Assembly: GCF_003626645.1 (NCBI RefSeq)
Contig: NZ_RBAM01000009.1
Location: 186,001 to 250,000 of the forward strand
Length of the DNA stretch: 64,000 bases
DNA from: Streptomyces klenkii
GTDB lineage: Bacteria; Actinomycetota; Actinomycetes; Streptomycetales; Streptomycetaceae
Direction of reading: 5' to 3'
Under the pieces are notes generated by a model that searched no databases, was not told where the DNA came from, and saw only the letters and a program-made list of their open reading frames with translations. Each line of letters starts with the position of its first letter. Position 1 is the stretch's first letter. Made by a program: the position numbers and the translations under genes. Positions 8,509 to 15,687 of this stretch are shown here, in pieces.

Positions 8509-9234
8509 TTACGCCATGCTCTGCGCGACGGGCGCGGCCTCCGCCGTCCCCTCGGCCGCCCGCGCGGCCTGTGCCGCGGCCGACCGGGCCCGTCCCCGCT
8601 TGCCCATCACCGTCGTCCAGCCGACCAGCGCCGCCACCACCACGAGCGGGAACAGGTTGTTCACCAGCACCATGGCCTTGGTCGGCAGGACGTACGTGAG
8701 CGCCACGCGGATCGCCGCCTCCAGCAGGAAGCCGGCGCCCCACACCGACGTCATCAGGTACTGCATGCGGCGGAAGCCGGGGTACTCCCACAGGCCGTTC
8801 CAGCGGGCCACGCCCTCGGGAGTGCCGTCCGTGCCGAACTTGCGGCCCAGGTAGAACATGGCCGGCCGGCGCATCGCCAGGCTGCCGAGGAAAGCCAGCC
8901 CCAGCAGACCCGTGATCGCCGATTCCTTGATGAACATCAGCTCGGTGCTGTTGTACGCCACCGCGCTCAGCGCGCCGAGCAGCATCAGGGCCAGCATCAT
9001 CATGCCGAACTCGTCGACCCGGCGCCTGATCGCCAGGTGCAGGAGCGTCTCGACGGCGGGCCACAGCGTGATCAGCAGCAGTGCTTTGACCTGGCTCACG
9101 CCGTGGTCGGTGAGCATCCCGTAGGTGACGAACGGCAGGATCACGCCGAACAGGATCGCCGGCCCCCAGTTCATCAGCGCCTTGCCGCCGCCGCTTCTCT
9201 TGCCGTTCTCACCGGCGCCGTGCGCGTTCGTCAT
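8509..9234 (-). CDS. VC0807-type integral membrane protein
   Basis: About 241 aa from ATG 9234 (GGGGCGGGA directly precedes it; ATG 9249 is an alternative). It has five or six hydrophobic segments: ILFGVILPFVTYGMLTDHGV, ALLLITLWPAVETLLHLAI, MMMLALMLLGALSAVAY, SAITGLLGLAFLGSLAM, WGAGFLLEAAIRVALTYV and a last one near residue 205. The loop FGTDGTPEGVARWNGLWEYPGFRRMQYLMT is typical of the VC0807 family, whose function is unknown. The C-terminus is a polar Ala-rich tail. It is divergent from a PaaX-family regulator with a palindrome between them. Confidence 0.75.
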   Translation of the reverse strand: MTNAHGAGENGKRSGGGKALMNWGPAILFGVILPFVTYGMLTDHGVSQVKALLLITLWPAVETLLHLAIRRRVDEFGMMMLALMLLGALSAVAYNSTELMFIKESAITGLLGLAFLGSLAMRRPAMFYLGRKFGTDGTPEGVARWNGLWEYPGFRRMQYLMTSVWGAGFLLEAAIRVALTYVLPTKAMVLVNNLFPLVVVAALVGWTTVMGKRGRARSAAAQAARAAEGTAEAAPVAQSMA

Positions 9235-9285
9235 TCCCGCCCCGTTCATTTTTCTTGGTACCCACATGCATTTCTGATCTGTATC

Positions 9286-9305
9286 GCATATGCTCACGAT
9301 CGTGA
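9286..9305. promoter_or_regulatory. overlapping palindromes at the PaaX/membrane-protein divergent promoter
   Basis: GCATATGC (9286-9293) is followed directly by TCACGATCGTGA (9294-9305), a perfect 12-bp palindrome. They cover the first candidate start codon of the PaaX gene (ATG 9290). This is the natural place for an autoregulatory operator acting on both genes, and it suggests either a leaderless transcript or a start further in. Confidence 0.5.
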
Positions 9306-10141
9306 ACGGGAGCGTAACAGGTCGTCAGAACGGTGCGAACGTCTCGCGCGGTGCCAACGTCACCCTGGTGCCGTTCCTCTACGGAGTGGCCGGCCGTGAG
9401 GAACTGCCCGGCGTCGCGCTGGTGAAGCTGCTCACGGACGTGGGCCTCACCCCGGCCGCCGCCCGCTCCCTCATCGCCCGCATGCGCCGGGACGGCCTCA
9501 TCGCCGCGTCCCCGCGCGGCCGCGGCGCCGACTACCACCTCGCCGGCACCTTCCTGGAGTCCTTCCGCCAGGTCCGCCACGGCCGCCCCGAACCCCCGCC
9601 CTGGGACGGCTTCTTCCACGCCGTCTTCTACACCGTCCCGGAAGCGCGCCGGGCCTACCGCGACCGGCTGCGCCGGGCCGCCTCCCTGGCCCGCTACGGC
9701 CTCATGCAGCCCGGCGTCCTCATCTCGCCGGCCGACCGCCGCGACCACCTGCTCGCCGAACTCGGCGGACCCCCCGAGGAGGGAACCGTCTACTTCGGGC
9801 GCGTCGAACTCTCCACCGCCGACGCCGCCCAGGTCGCCCACCGCGCCTGGGAGCTCGCCGAGCTGGACCGCCGCTACCGCGAGCACACCGCGCGCCTCGT
9901 GGCCGCCATCGACGAGCACCCGGTGCCGCCCGGGCCGAGCGCCGCGGCCCTCGCGGCCTACGCGCAGCTCTTCGGCGGCAGCCTGACGGACACCCTCCGA
10001 ACCCCGCCCGGCCTGCCCCCCGAACTCCTCCCGGACGACTGGCCCCTGCCCGCACTCCTGGCCGCGGTCGGCCGGACGTACGCGCACTTCGGCCCACCGG
10101 TGATCGCATACGTGCAGGAGGTCGTAGCCGGGGAGGAGTGA
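9290..10141 (+). CDS. PaaX-family transcriptional regulator
   Basis: Up to 283 aa. The N-terminal winged helix (VPFLYGVAGREELPGVALVKLL, then LTPAAARSLIARMRRDGLI) and the central segment (WDGFFHAVFYTVPEARRAYRDRLRRAASLARYGLMQPGVLISP) match the PaaX layout, in which the second domain senses acyl-CoA-type ligands. No phenylacetate degradation gene is near, so the ligand is probably different. ATG 9290 has no ribosome site and lies in a palindrome; GTG 9302 or a later codon could be the true start. The divergent VC0807-type gene is the likely target. Confidence 0.8.
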   Translation: MLTIVNGSVTGRQNGANVSRGANVTLVPFLYGVAGREELPGVALVKLLTDVGLTPAAARSLIARMRRDGLIAASPRGRGADYHLAGTFLESFRQVRHGRPEPPPWDGFFHAVFYTVPEARRAYRDRLRRAASLARYGLMQPGVLISPADRRDHLLAELGGPPEEGTVYFGRVELSTADAAQVAHRAWELAELDRRYREHTARLVAAIDEHPVPPGPSAAALAAYAQLFGGSLTDTLRTPPGLPPELLPDDWPLPALLAAVGRTYAHFGPPVIAYVQEVVAGEE

Positions 10142-10220
10142 ACCCCGCCCCTCCCCCAAGAGAAGGGGCCTGCCGCGGCCGGGGCGGCTGCGGCGTCCGC
10201 GCCGGGGAGGCCCCACGCCT

Positions 10221-10257
10221 TGCGGCCGCGCGGCAGGTAACCGGCCGCGCGGCCGCA
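10221..10257. terminator. strong bidirectional hairpin between convergent PaaX and DHA2 pump genes
   Basis: TGCGGCCGCGCGG (10221-10233) pairs with CCGCGCGGCCGCA (10245-10257), a 13-bp stem extended by one inner pair. There is no T-tract, as is common in high-GC actinobacteria. Confidence 0.7.
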
Positions 10258-10289
10258 TGAGTCGTTCCGCCAGGCCGCGGGAGTCCGAA

Positions 10290-11846
10290 TCAGCCGCGGG
10301 CGGACGCGACCGCCGGGGCCGGTTCGGCGGGCTGAGCGGCCTGCGGCGGGCGGAGCGCCGCGGGCTTCGCGGGGCGGCGGACCAGGGCGAGGGCCACCAG
10401 GCCGCCCAGGATGCCCAGCGCGCCGGAGACGAGGAACGTCTCGCGCAGCCCGGTTGCGAAGGCCTCGTGCACGAGCTGTCCGAGCAGGTCCCGCTGCGCG
10501 GGGGCCGCGTGGGCGACGACCGCGCCGGCCTGGCCGCCCGCCAGCGCGTCGGCGGTTGCGGAGGGGTCGGCGACGGCCCCCGCGCCGTGGTCGCGGAGCG
10601 CGCCCGCCAGCCCGGCGTGGAAGACCACGCCCAGGACGGCGATGCCCAGGGCGTTCCCGAGCTGGCGCGCGGTGTTGACGGCGCCGCTGGCCATGCCGCC
10701 GCGCTCCGGCGCGACGGAGGCCATCGCCGCGGACGCCAGCGTGGGCGTGGCGATGCCGACGCCGATGCCGGTCACCGCGAGGCCCGGCACGAGGGCGGTC
10801 CACGTCGAGCCCGCGTCCACCGTCGCCTGGAGGAACGCGCCCGCGCCGATCAGCAGCAGCCCGCCGCCGATGGTCCAGCGCGGCGAGACGTCGTGCAGGA
10901 AGCGCCCGGCCAGCGAAGCGACGACGAACGCCGCCGCGCTCATGGGCAGGCACGTGAGGCCCGCGGCGACCGGCCCCATGCCGCGGACGGACTGGAGCCA
11001 CAGCGAGGTGTAGGCGAGGTACGAGAACGCGGCGACGGACATCAGCACCGCGGCCACCATGAGCCCCGAGAACGACGCCCCGCGGAACAGCGACAGGTCC
11101 AGCAGCGGCTGCTCGCGGCGCGTCTCGATCAGCAGGAACGCGATCAGCGCGACCGCGGCGAGCCCGAAGAGCCCGAGCGTGGCGGCCGACGTCCAGCCGT
11201 AGTCGTTGCCCTTGATCAGCGCGTACGTCGCGGCGCCCGCCGCCACGGTGAACGAGGCCAGGCCGGGCAGGTCCACGCCGCGGCCCCGGCGGGGCGGCGC
11301 CGCGGCGACGAACCGCAGCGTCATCACGATGGCCAGCACGCTGATGGGCAGGTTCACGAAGAAGATCCAGCGCCAGTCCAGGTGCTCGGTCAGCAGACCG
11401 CCCATGATCGGGCCTGCCGCGGAGGCGGCCCCGCTGACGGCGCCCCACGCGCCGAACGCCACGCCCCGGTCCCTGCCGTGGTAGATGCCGCTGATCAGGG
11501 CCGTCGTCGTCGCGAGCATCGCGGCGCCGCCGATGCCCTGGACGCCGCGGAAGACGATCAGCGCCTGCGGGCCGGTGGCCAGCCCGCAGGCCAGCGAGGC
11601 GAGGGCGAAGAGCACGAGGCCCGCCACGTACACCTGCCGGTGGCCGATCCGGTCCGCGAGGGAACCGACGCCCAGCAGCAGCGCGGCGAGCGCGAGCGCG
11701 TAGATGTCCATCACCCACTGCAAGTCCGCGAACGAGGTGCGCAGGCTCTCGGCCATGTCGGGGAGTGCCACGACGACGATCGTCACGTCCACGAGCAGCA
11801 TGAACGTCCCCAGGCACACCGCGACGAGCGGCAGCCACTTTCGCAT
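10290..11846 (-). CDS. DHA2-family MFS multidrug transporter (EmrB/QacA type, 14 TMS)
   Basis: 518 aa, the family's usual length. It starts MRKWLPLVAVCLGTFMLLVDVTIVVVALP, the DHA2 helix 1 signature with the membrane Asp. LQWVMDIYALALAALLL is helix 2, GSLADRIGHRQVYVAG motif A, and VQGIGGAAMLATTTALI motif C. A second half with seven further segments follows. It faces the double Lrp-type regulator across a 124-bp intergenic region, which is therefore probably its repressor or activator. Likely exports hydrophobic toxic compounds. Confidence 0.9.
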   Translation of the reverse strand: MRKWLPLVAVCLGTFMLLVDVTIVVVALPDMAESLRTSFADLQWVMDIYALALAALLLGVGSLADRIGHRQVYVAGLVLFALASLACGLATGPQALIVFRGVQGIGGAAMLATTTALISGIYHGRDRGVAFGAWGAVSGAASAAGPIMGGLLTEHLDWRWIFFVNLPISVLAIVMTLRFVAAAPPRRGRGVDLPGLASFTVAAGAATYALIKGNDYGWTSAATLGLFGLAAVALIAFLLIETRREQPLLDLSLFRGASFSGLMVAAVLMSVAAFSYLAYTSLWLQSVRGMGPVAAGLTCLPMSAAAFVVASLAGRFLHDVSPRWTIGGGLLLIGAGAFLQATVDAGSTWTALVPGLAVTGIGVGIATPTLASAAMASVAPERGGMASGAVNTARQLGNALGIAVLGVVFHAGLAGALRDHGAGAVADPSATADALAGGQAGAVVAHAAPAQRDLLGQLVHEAFATGLRETFLVSGALGILGGLVALALVRRPAKPAALRPPQAAQPAEPAPAVASARG

Positions 11847-11970
11847 TTTCCTGACCTCCAGAGGGTTTGTTCGAAGAGATCGAAGGTCGCATCCTGTGGC
11901 TCTTTCTCAGAACCCAGGGCGGGGGTGATGACGGAATCCGGTGTGGGATGGCTGTGAAATGATGGAAACC

Positions 11971-12993
11971 ATGAACGATGAGGATCGGGTGTTCGACCTT
12001 CTCGACCGGCGGATCGTGCAGGCGCTGATGGTCGACGGCCGGGCCGCGTTCAGCAGGATCGCCGCCGTCCTCGGCACCACGGACCAGACGGTGATCCGCC
12101 GCTACCGCCGGCTGCGCGGCGCCGGGCTGCTCCGGGTGCTCGGCCTGCCCGAGGGCGAGCGCGTCGGCCTCTACGAGTCCCGGCTGCGCATCCAGTGCGT
12201 CCCCGGAGCGGCCGTGGCCATCGCCGAGGCCCTGGCCCGCCGCCCGGACACGGGCTGGGTCAAGATCTTCTCGGGCGGTACGGAGGTGGGCTGCCTCGTC
12301 AGCTCGCGCACGCGCGAGGACCACGAGGCGCTCCTGCTCCGCAAGCTGCCGCGCACCCAGCAGGTCACGGGCGTCACGGCGCAGACCATGCTGCACGACT
12401 ACACCGCGGGCGGGACCCGCTGGTTCGCCCGGGACGGGCTGACGCCGGAGCAGATCGCGGAGCTGACGCCGGCGTCAGTGCCGGCGCCGGTGGACGGGGA
12501 GGGCGGCGAAGCCGAGGACATCGTCCGGCTCGACGACGCCGACCACGCGATGCTGGCCGTGCTCGCCCGGGACGGCAGGGCGGGCTATCCGGAGCTGGCC
12601 GCGGCGGCGGGCCGGTCGGAGTCCACGGTCCGGCGGCGCATCGAGTACCTGCGGGGGAGCGGCGCGCTCTCCTTCGACGTCGAGGTCCACTCCGTCCACC
12701 TCGGCTTCGGGATCGAGGCGGGGATCTCCGCCACGGTCGCGCCGAGCGAGCTGGCGGCGGTCGGGCGGGCGCTGGCCGGGCATCCCCAGGTGCCGTTCGC
12801 CGCGGCCGTGACCGGCTCGGCCAACCTCGCCGCCACGGTGCTCTGCCGCGATCAGCGCGACCTGTACCGGTATATGACCGAGGGCATCGGCGCGCTGACG
12901 GCCGTGCACCGGCTGGAGGTCCTTCCGGTGCTCCGGCAGGTGAAGCGGGCGGGGCTGCTGAGCGACGGCAGCCGGCTGTACGACGCCTCGTGA
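11971..12993 (+). CDS. double-length Lrp/AsnC-family transcriptional regulator
   Basis: About 340 aa, twice the normal Lrp length, made of two consecutive HTH plus effector units. The first HTH is LDRRIVQALMVDGRAAFSRIAAVLGTTDQTVIRRYRRLRGAG; the second is LDDADHAMLAVLARDGRAGYPELAAAAGRSESTVRRRIEYLRGSG near residue 185. Each is followed by an alpha-beta RAM-like domain (VGLYESRLRIQC..., FGIEAGISATVAPSEL...). Such internal duplications are well known in Streptomyces. I prefer ATG 11971 to ATG 11959 because GGAA precedes it at proper spacing. It is divergent from the DHA2 pump, its presumed target. Confidence 0.88.
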   Translation: MNDEDRVFDLLDRRIVQALMVDGRAAFSRIAAVLGTTDQTVIRRYRRLRGAGLLRVLGLPEGERVGLYESRLRIQCVPGAAVAIAEALARRPDTGWVKIFSGGTEVGCLVSSRTREDHEALLLRKLPRTQQVTGVTAQTMLHDYTAGGTRWFARDGLTPEQIAELTPASVPAPVDGEGGEAEDIVRLDDADHAMLAVLARDGRAGYPELAAAAGRSESTVRRRIEYLRGSGALSFDVEVHSVHLGFGIEAGISATVAPSELAAVGRALAGHPQVPFAAAVTGSANLAATVLCRDQRDLYRYMTEGIGALTAVHRLEVLPVLRQVKRAGLLSDGSRLYDAS

Positions 12994-13057
12994 CCTCGTA
13001 CGACTCATGCGGCGGCGTATGCCGTTTGACGCATGCCGTACGCCGCGAAGAGTGTTG

Positions 13058-13095
13058 CCGGCGGTCCCGGCCCAGGGGTAGGCCGGGGCCGCCGG
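13058..13095 (+). terminator. 15-bp-stem terminator after the Lrp-type gene
   Basis: CCGGCGGTCCCGGCC (13058-13072) pairs with GGCCGGGGCCGCCGG (13081-13095) with one G-U pair and an 8-nt loop. It lies 65 bp downstream of the Lrp-type stop. Confidence 0.7.
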
Positions 13096-13224
13096 GGGTG
13101 TCCGAGGGGAGCGGAGCACCCGAACGGAACGCGCAGGGCCGATGAGGAGGGTCTCGTCCCTGGTGTTCGCCACTGACGCCCCGGGTACTCGCCGTCGCGA
13201 GCGCTGCAGGCCCGGGTGCCACAC

Positions 13225-13244
13225 GCAGTAAATATATTTACTGC
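13225..13244. promoter_or_regulatory. perfect 20-bp AT-rich palindrome
   Basis: GCAGTAAATATATTTACTGC is its own reverse complement over all 20 bases, in a genome where such AT-rich sequence is rare. A further half-site, CAGTAAGC, follows at 13246-13253. No gene starts next to it; both neighbours end toward it. It could be an operator of the nearby RpiR regulator or the remnant of a lost promoter. Confidence 0.55.
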
Positions 13245-13259
13245 CCAGTAAGCAAGGGT

Positions 13260-13273
13260 ATGAAAATTTTCAT
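13260..13273. promoter_or_regulatory. perfect 14-bp palindrome
   Basis: ATGAAAATTTTCAT is fully symmetrical and lies 15 bp beyond the 20-bp palindrome. TGAAA-N-TTTCA symmetry is of the kind bound by several RpiR-family proteins; the RpiR gene ends 63 bp away. Binding is inferred only. Confidence 0.45.
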
Positions 13274-13335
13274 TCGCTACGGGGACCGATCCGGAACTGA
13301 AAGTCCCGATATCGGATGCGGGGCCGGCCGCGGGA

Positions 13336-14328
13336 TCAGTCGTCGAGGAAGAAGTCGTGCTGCTCGGCCGCCTGCTCGTACTTCTCCAGCCGCAGCTGCG
13401 TGCGCTCCGGGTCGGCGTCGGCCATGGCCTGGAGGAGCGCCGCCGACAGGATCCCGGGCGCCGCGTACGAGTCGAAGACGAGCCGTGACCCGGTGCCGGC
13501 CGTGAGCGTCACGTCGGCCTCCTCGGCCAGGGGGCCCAGGCCCGTGTCCGTGATCAGCGCGACGCGCAGCCCCGTGCGGCGCGCGGCCCGCATCGCCGCC
13601 AGCATCTCCTTGGAGTGCCGCGGCATGGCGAACGCGAGCACCCACGTGCCGCCCGCCTCCCGGGACTGCAACAGGGCGTCGTAGGCGACGCTGCCCCCAC
13701 GGGAGACCAGCCGAACATCCGGGTGGATGCGCTTGGCCGCGTAGGCGAAGTACTCCGCCAGCGAGACGGAGATCCGCAGGCCGAGGATGGTCAGCGGGAC
13801 GGAGCGGGCGAGCTCGCGGCCGACCTCCAGCACCCGGTCGGTGTCCGTGAAGGAGCGGCGCAGGCTCTCCAGGTTGGTGATCTCGGCGTCCACGGCCGCT
13901 TGCAGTTCGTTGCGGCGGTCCTCCTCGCGCGCGCCGGGCACGCCCGCGACCGCGCTCAGCGCGATGGGTTGCAGCGCCTCCCGCAGGGCCGGGTATCCGC
14001 TGAAGCCCACGGAGGACGCGAAGCGGGTCACCGACGGCTGGCTCACGCCGACCCGCTCCGCGAGGTCCGTGATCGACAGGAACGCGGCCTCGGTGAGGTG
14101 GTCGGTGATGTACTGCGCGATGCGCCGCTGCCCGGGGGACAGCCGGTGTGCGCCGAACAGGGCCCGGACCTTGTCCGCAGGGGGCGCCTCCGCCGCCGGC
14201 GGCCGTTCTTCGCCGGCCTTTCCGGGGCGGCCCGGCGTGATCGCGGACGCCTGCGCGCGGGCCTGCTGCGACGCCTGGGCGCGTGCCTGCTGGGACGCTC
14301 GCGAGCGAGCCTGCTGCCCTGATGGCAC
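13336..14328 (-). CDS. MurR/RpiR-family transcriptional regulator
   Basis: 330 aa. The N-terminal HTH_6 domain (residues ~55-130: LSPGQRRIAQYITDHL, then FLSITDLAERVGVSQPSVTRFASSVGFSGYPALREAL) is followed by a SIS sugar-phosphate isomerase-like sensor. That sensor spans about 165-310 (LTILGLRISVSLAEYFAYAAKRIHPDVRLV, GTWVLAFAMPRHSKEML, GLRVALITDTGLGPLA). The GTG start at 14328 follows AAGGAGG. The first ~28 residues hold three SQQARAQA-type heptad-like repeats absent from most relatives. No sugar-metabolism gene is adjacent. Its 3' end faces two AT-rich palindromes. Confidence 0.9.
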   Translation of the reverse strand: MPSGQQARSRASQQARAQASQQARAQASAITPGRPGKAGEERPPAAEAPPADKVRALFGAHRLSPGQRRIAQYITDHLTEAAFLSITDLAERVGVSQPSVTRFASSVGFSGYPALREALQPIALSAVAGVPGAREEDRRNELQAAVDAEITNLESLRRSFTDTDRVLEVGRELARSVPLTILGLRISVSLAEYFAYAAKRIHPDVRLVSRGGSVAYDALLQSREAGGTWVLAFAMPRHSKEMLAAMRAARRTGLRVALITDTGLGPLAEEADVTLTAGTGSRLVFDSYAAPGILSAALLQAMADADPERTQLRLEKYEQAAEQHDFFLDD

Positions 14329-14393
14329 CGGTGCGCCTCCTTCTCGTACCGCTTCCGCTCAACATAGCGGATGGGCGCGCCGGGACCCGTTCG

Positions 14394-14735
14394 TCAGTGC
14401 GAACCGAACTTCACGCTCGCGAAGGAGGCGTTCCGGGGCGCGTGGCGGCCCGGGTCGAGGCGCAGCGGCGTGCCCTTGCACTCCTTCTGCGGGTACACCG
14501 TCGCCGGGAGCGCCGTGGCGTTGTGCGCCCCCTGGGACTCCTGGCTCATCGTGAGGCACCGGCCGTCCGGCGGGTTCTCGATGAAGAAGGGCGCGCCCTT
14601 GGGCCCCACCCAGGCGAACCAGCCCTTTGCGGTGCCGGCCGCGGCCGCGGGTGAGGCCAGGGCGAGCGTGTATCCGGCGGCGGCGATGGTGGCGGTGGCG
14701 GCGACGGTGGCGAGTGCGGGACGGAAGAAGCGCAT
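14394..14735 (-). CDS. small exported protein of unknown function
   Basis: 113 aa from ATG 14735 (GGAT upstream; a GTG one codon earlier is possible). A clear Sec signal peptide (MRFFRPALATVAATATIAAAGYTLALASPAAAA) is followed by an ~80-residue mature domain: GWFAWVGPKGAPFFIENPPDG, then CLTMSQESQGAHNATALPATVYPQKECKG and LRLDPG. Two cysteines probably pair. The RCLT/C spacing and the repeated aromatic strands recall a single ricin-B-like or beta-trefoil lobe, but I cannot assign a family. Confidence 0.7.
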   Translation of the reverse strand: MRFFRPALATVAATATIAAAGYTLALASPAAAAGTAKGWFAWVGPKGAPFFIENPPDGRCLTMSQESQGAHNATALPATVYPQKECKGTPLRLDPGRHAPRNASFASVKFGSH

Positions 14736-14817
14736 CACTGATCCTTCGACTCGGCTGCGGGAGAATTCCCGGGAATGCCCGGAAAGTCTTCACACGGTGA
14801 ACGACGCCGGCCGGGCA

Positions 14818-14935
14818 TGGTCACCCGTTACGAGCGCCGGCCGTTACGAGCGGCCTCACCCGTTATGAGCGCCACCCTTCACGAGCAGCCTCACCCGTTG
14901 CCGGCGACGTCACTCGCTACGAGTCGGGGGAGTCC
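14818..14935 (+). repeat. degenerate GTTACGAGC repeats between two small-protein genes
   Basis: Copies of CCCGTTACGAGC, with variants CCGTTACGAGCGGCCTCA, CCCGTTATGAGCG, TTCACGAGCAGCCTCA and CTCGCTACGAG, recur every 17-19 bp from the intergenic region into the last codons of the next gene. No further meaning is apparent. Confidence 0.5.
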
Positions 14936-15336
14936 TCGGGCTGGACCACGCACAGTCCCCAGATGACGAAGGCGCACAACGCGATGACGACGATCGACCA
15001 CAGCGGGTAATAGGGGATGGACAGGAAGCTGGCGAGCAGCAGCAGGGCCGCGACGGCCACGCCGAGGACCCTGGCCCACAGGCTCACCCGGAACAGCCCC
15101 ACGCCCACCATGAGCGCCGCGATGCCGAGGAGCAGGTGGACCCAGCCCCAGCCCGCCAGGCTGAATTTGAAGACGTAGTCCGGGGTGGTGACGAAGACCT
15201 TGTCGTGGACGATGGCCATGATTCCCCGGAAGAGATTCATGAACCCCACGACCAGCATCATCACGGCCGCGAAGAGCGTCAGGCCACTAGCGGCGGCCCG
15301 GGATCTCTCGGATTGCGGATGGAGGGTGGATGACAT
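14917..15336 (-). CDS. DUF7144-type small membrane protein
   Basis: 139 aa with four predicted transmembrane helices: GLTLFAAVMMLVVGFMNLFRGIMAIV, WGWVHLLLGIAALMVGVGLF, VLGVAVAALLLLASFLSIPYYPLW and SIVVIALCAFVIWGLCV. The FxGxxMLxxGxxNxxxGI start and the tail after the fourth helix fit a family of uncharacterised actinobacterial membrane proteins (DUF7144). The ATG at 15336 is preceded by GGGAGG. It stands alone. Confidence 0.75.
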   Translation of the reverse strand: MSSTLHPQSERSRAAASGLTLFAAVMMLVVGFMNLFRGIMAIVHDKVFVTTPDYVFKFSLAGWGWVHLLLGIAALMVGVGLFRVSLWARVLGVAVAALLLLASFLSIPYYPLWSIVVIALCAFVIWGLCVVQPEDSPDS

Positions 15337-15447
15337 GGGACTACCTCCCTTGCCTGTACGACAGCCCGCACGGCGATCCGTACGGCAGGCGGACCCTCAC
15401 CTCCATCGTGCGGCGTGAGGCCGGTCAGCGCACCCGCGAAAGTCATG

Positions 15448-15453
15448 TAATAT
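15448..15453 (+). promoter_or_regulatory. -10 element of the tRNA-Lys gene
   Basis: TAATAT at 15448-15453 is ten bases before the mature tRNA 5' end, in a locally AT-rich spot. No convincing -35 is visible at 17 bp. Confidence 0.5.
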
Positions 15454-15462
15454 TCATGTCGC

Positions 15463-15536
15463 GCGCCGCTAGCTCAGTTGGTTAGAGCAGCTGACTCTTA
15501 ATCAGCGGGTCCGGGGTTCGAGTCCCTGGCGGCGCA
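15463..15536 (+). tRNA. tRNA-Lys (anticodon CTT)
   Basis: A 74-nt cloverleaf: acceptor arm GCGCCGC/GCGGCGC with discriminator A, D-arm AGCTCAGTTGGTTAGAGC, and anticodon arm GCTGA-CTCTTAA-TCAGC with anticodon CTT. The T-arm is GGGGTTCGAGTCCC-like. CCA is not encoded (ACAAC follows). Confidence 0.97.
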
Positions 15537-15540
15537 CAAC

Positions 15541-15577
15541 GAAAAGCCCCCGCCGATGCGTTCGGCGGGGGCTTTTC
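15541..15577 (+). terminator. terminator of the tRNA-Lys gene
   Basis: GAAAAGCCCCCGCCGA (15541-15556) pairs perfectly with TCGGCGGGGGCTTTTC (15562-15577) around a 5-nt loop. The stem closes in a T-run, so this is a classical intrinsic terminator. Confidence 0.92.
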
Positions 15578-15670
15578 TTCGGTTCGACACCCTCCCCGGA
15601 TTTCGGTTCGGCACCCCCTGGGGCTTTGGTTCGGCACCCCCGGGTCTTCGATTCGACACCCCCGGACGCC
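15578..15670 (+). repeat. four degenerate 22-24-bp tandem repeats beside the tRNA
   Basis: Four units share the core TTCGGTTCGGCACCCCC; the variants are TTCGGTTCGACACCC, TTTCGGTTCGGCACCCCCTG, TTTGGTTCGGCACCCCCGGG and TTCGATTCGACACCCCCGG. They fill the space between the tRNA terminator and the SARP gene. The GGTTCGA-like core resembles a tRNA T-arm. Confidence 0.7.
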
Positions 15671-15687
15671 CACCGCACGATGGGAAA

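Larger units (their letters stand above)
12994..13335. other. 342-bp convergent intergenic region with a hairpin and two AT-rich palindromes
   Basis: No gene is supported here. The left part holds a short inverted repeat (GCGGCGTA at 13010 and TACGCCGC at 13037) and the terminator at 13058-13095. The right part drops sharply in GC between about 13220 and 13275 and contains two palindromes listed separately. An open frame from the ATG at 13260 runs antisense into the RpiR gene and looks spurious. Confidence 0.6.

Noticed and set aside
9290..10141. Phenylacetate catabolism locus because of the PaaX regulator
   Set aside because: No paa genes are nearby; the divergent partner is an unrelated membrane protein.
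13260..13505. A plus-strand 81-codon frame starting in the 14-bp palindrome
   Set aside because: It is antisense to the RpiR gene with an Arg/Pro/Ala-rich product and no ribosome site. The ATG is just part of the palindrome.
15463..15536. tRNA-Lys as an attachment site of an integrated element
   Set aside because: No second copy of the tRNA 3' end and no integrase were seen in the window. I keep it only as a possibility in the findings.
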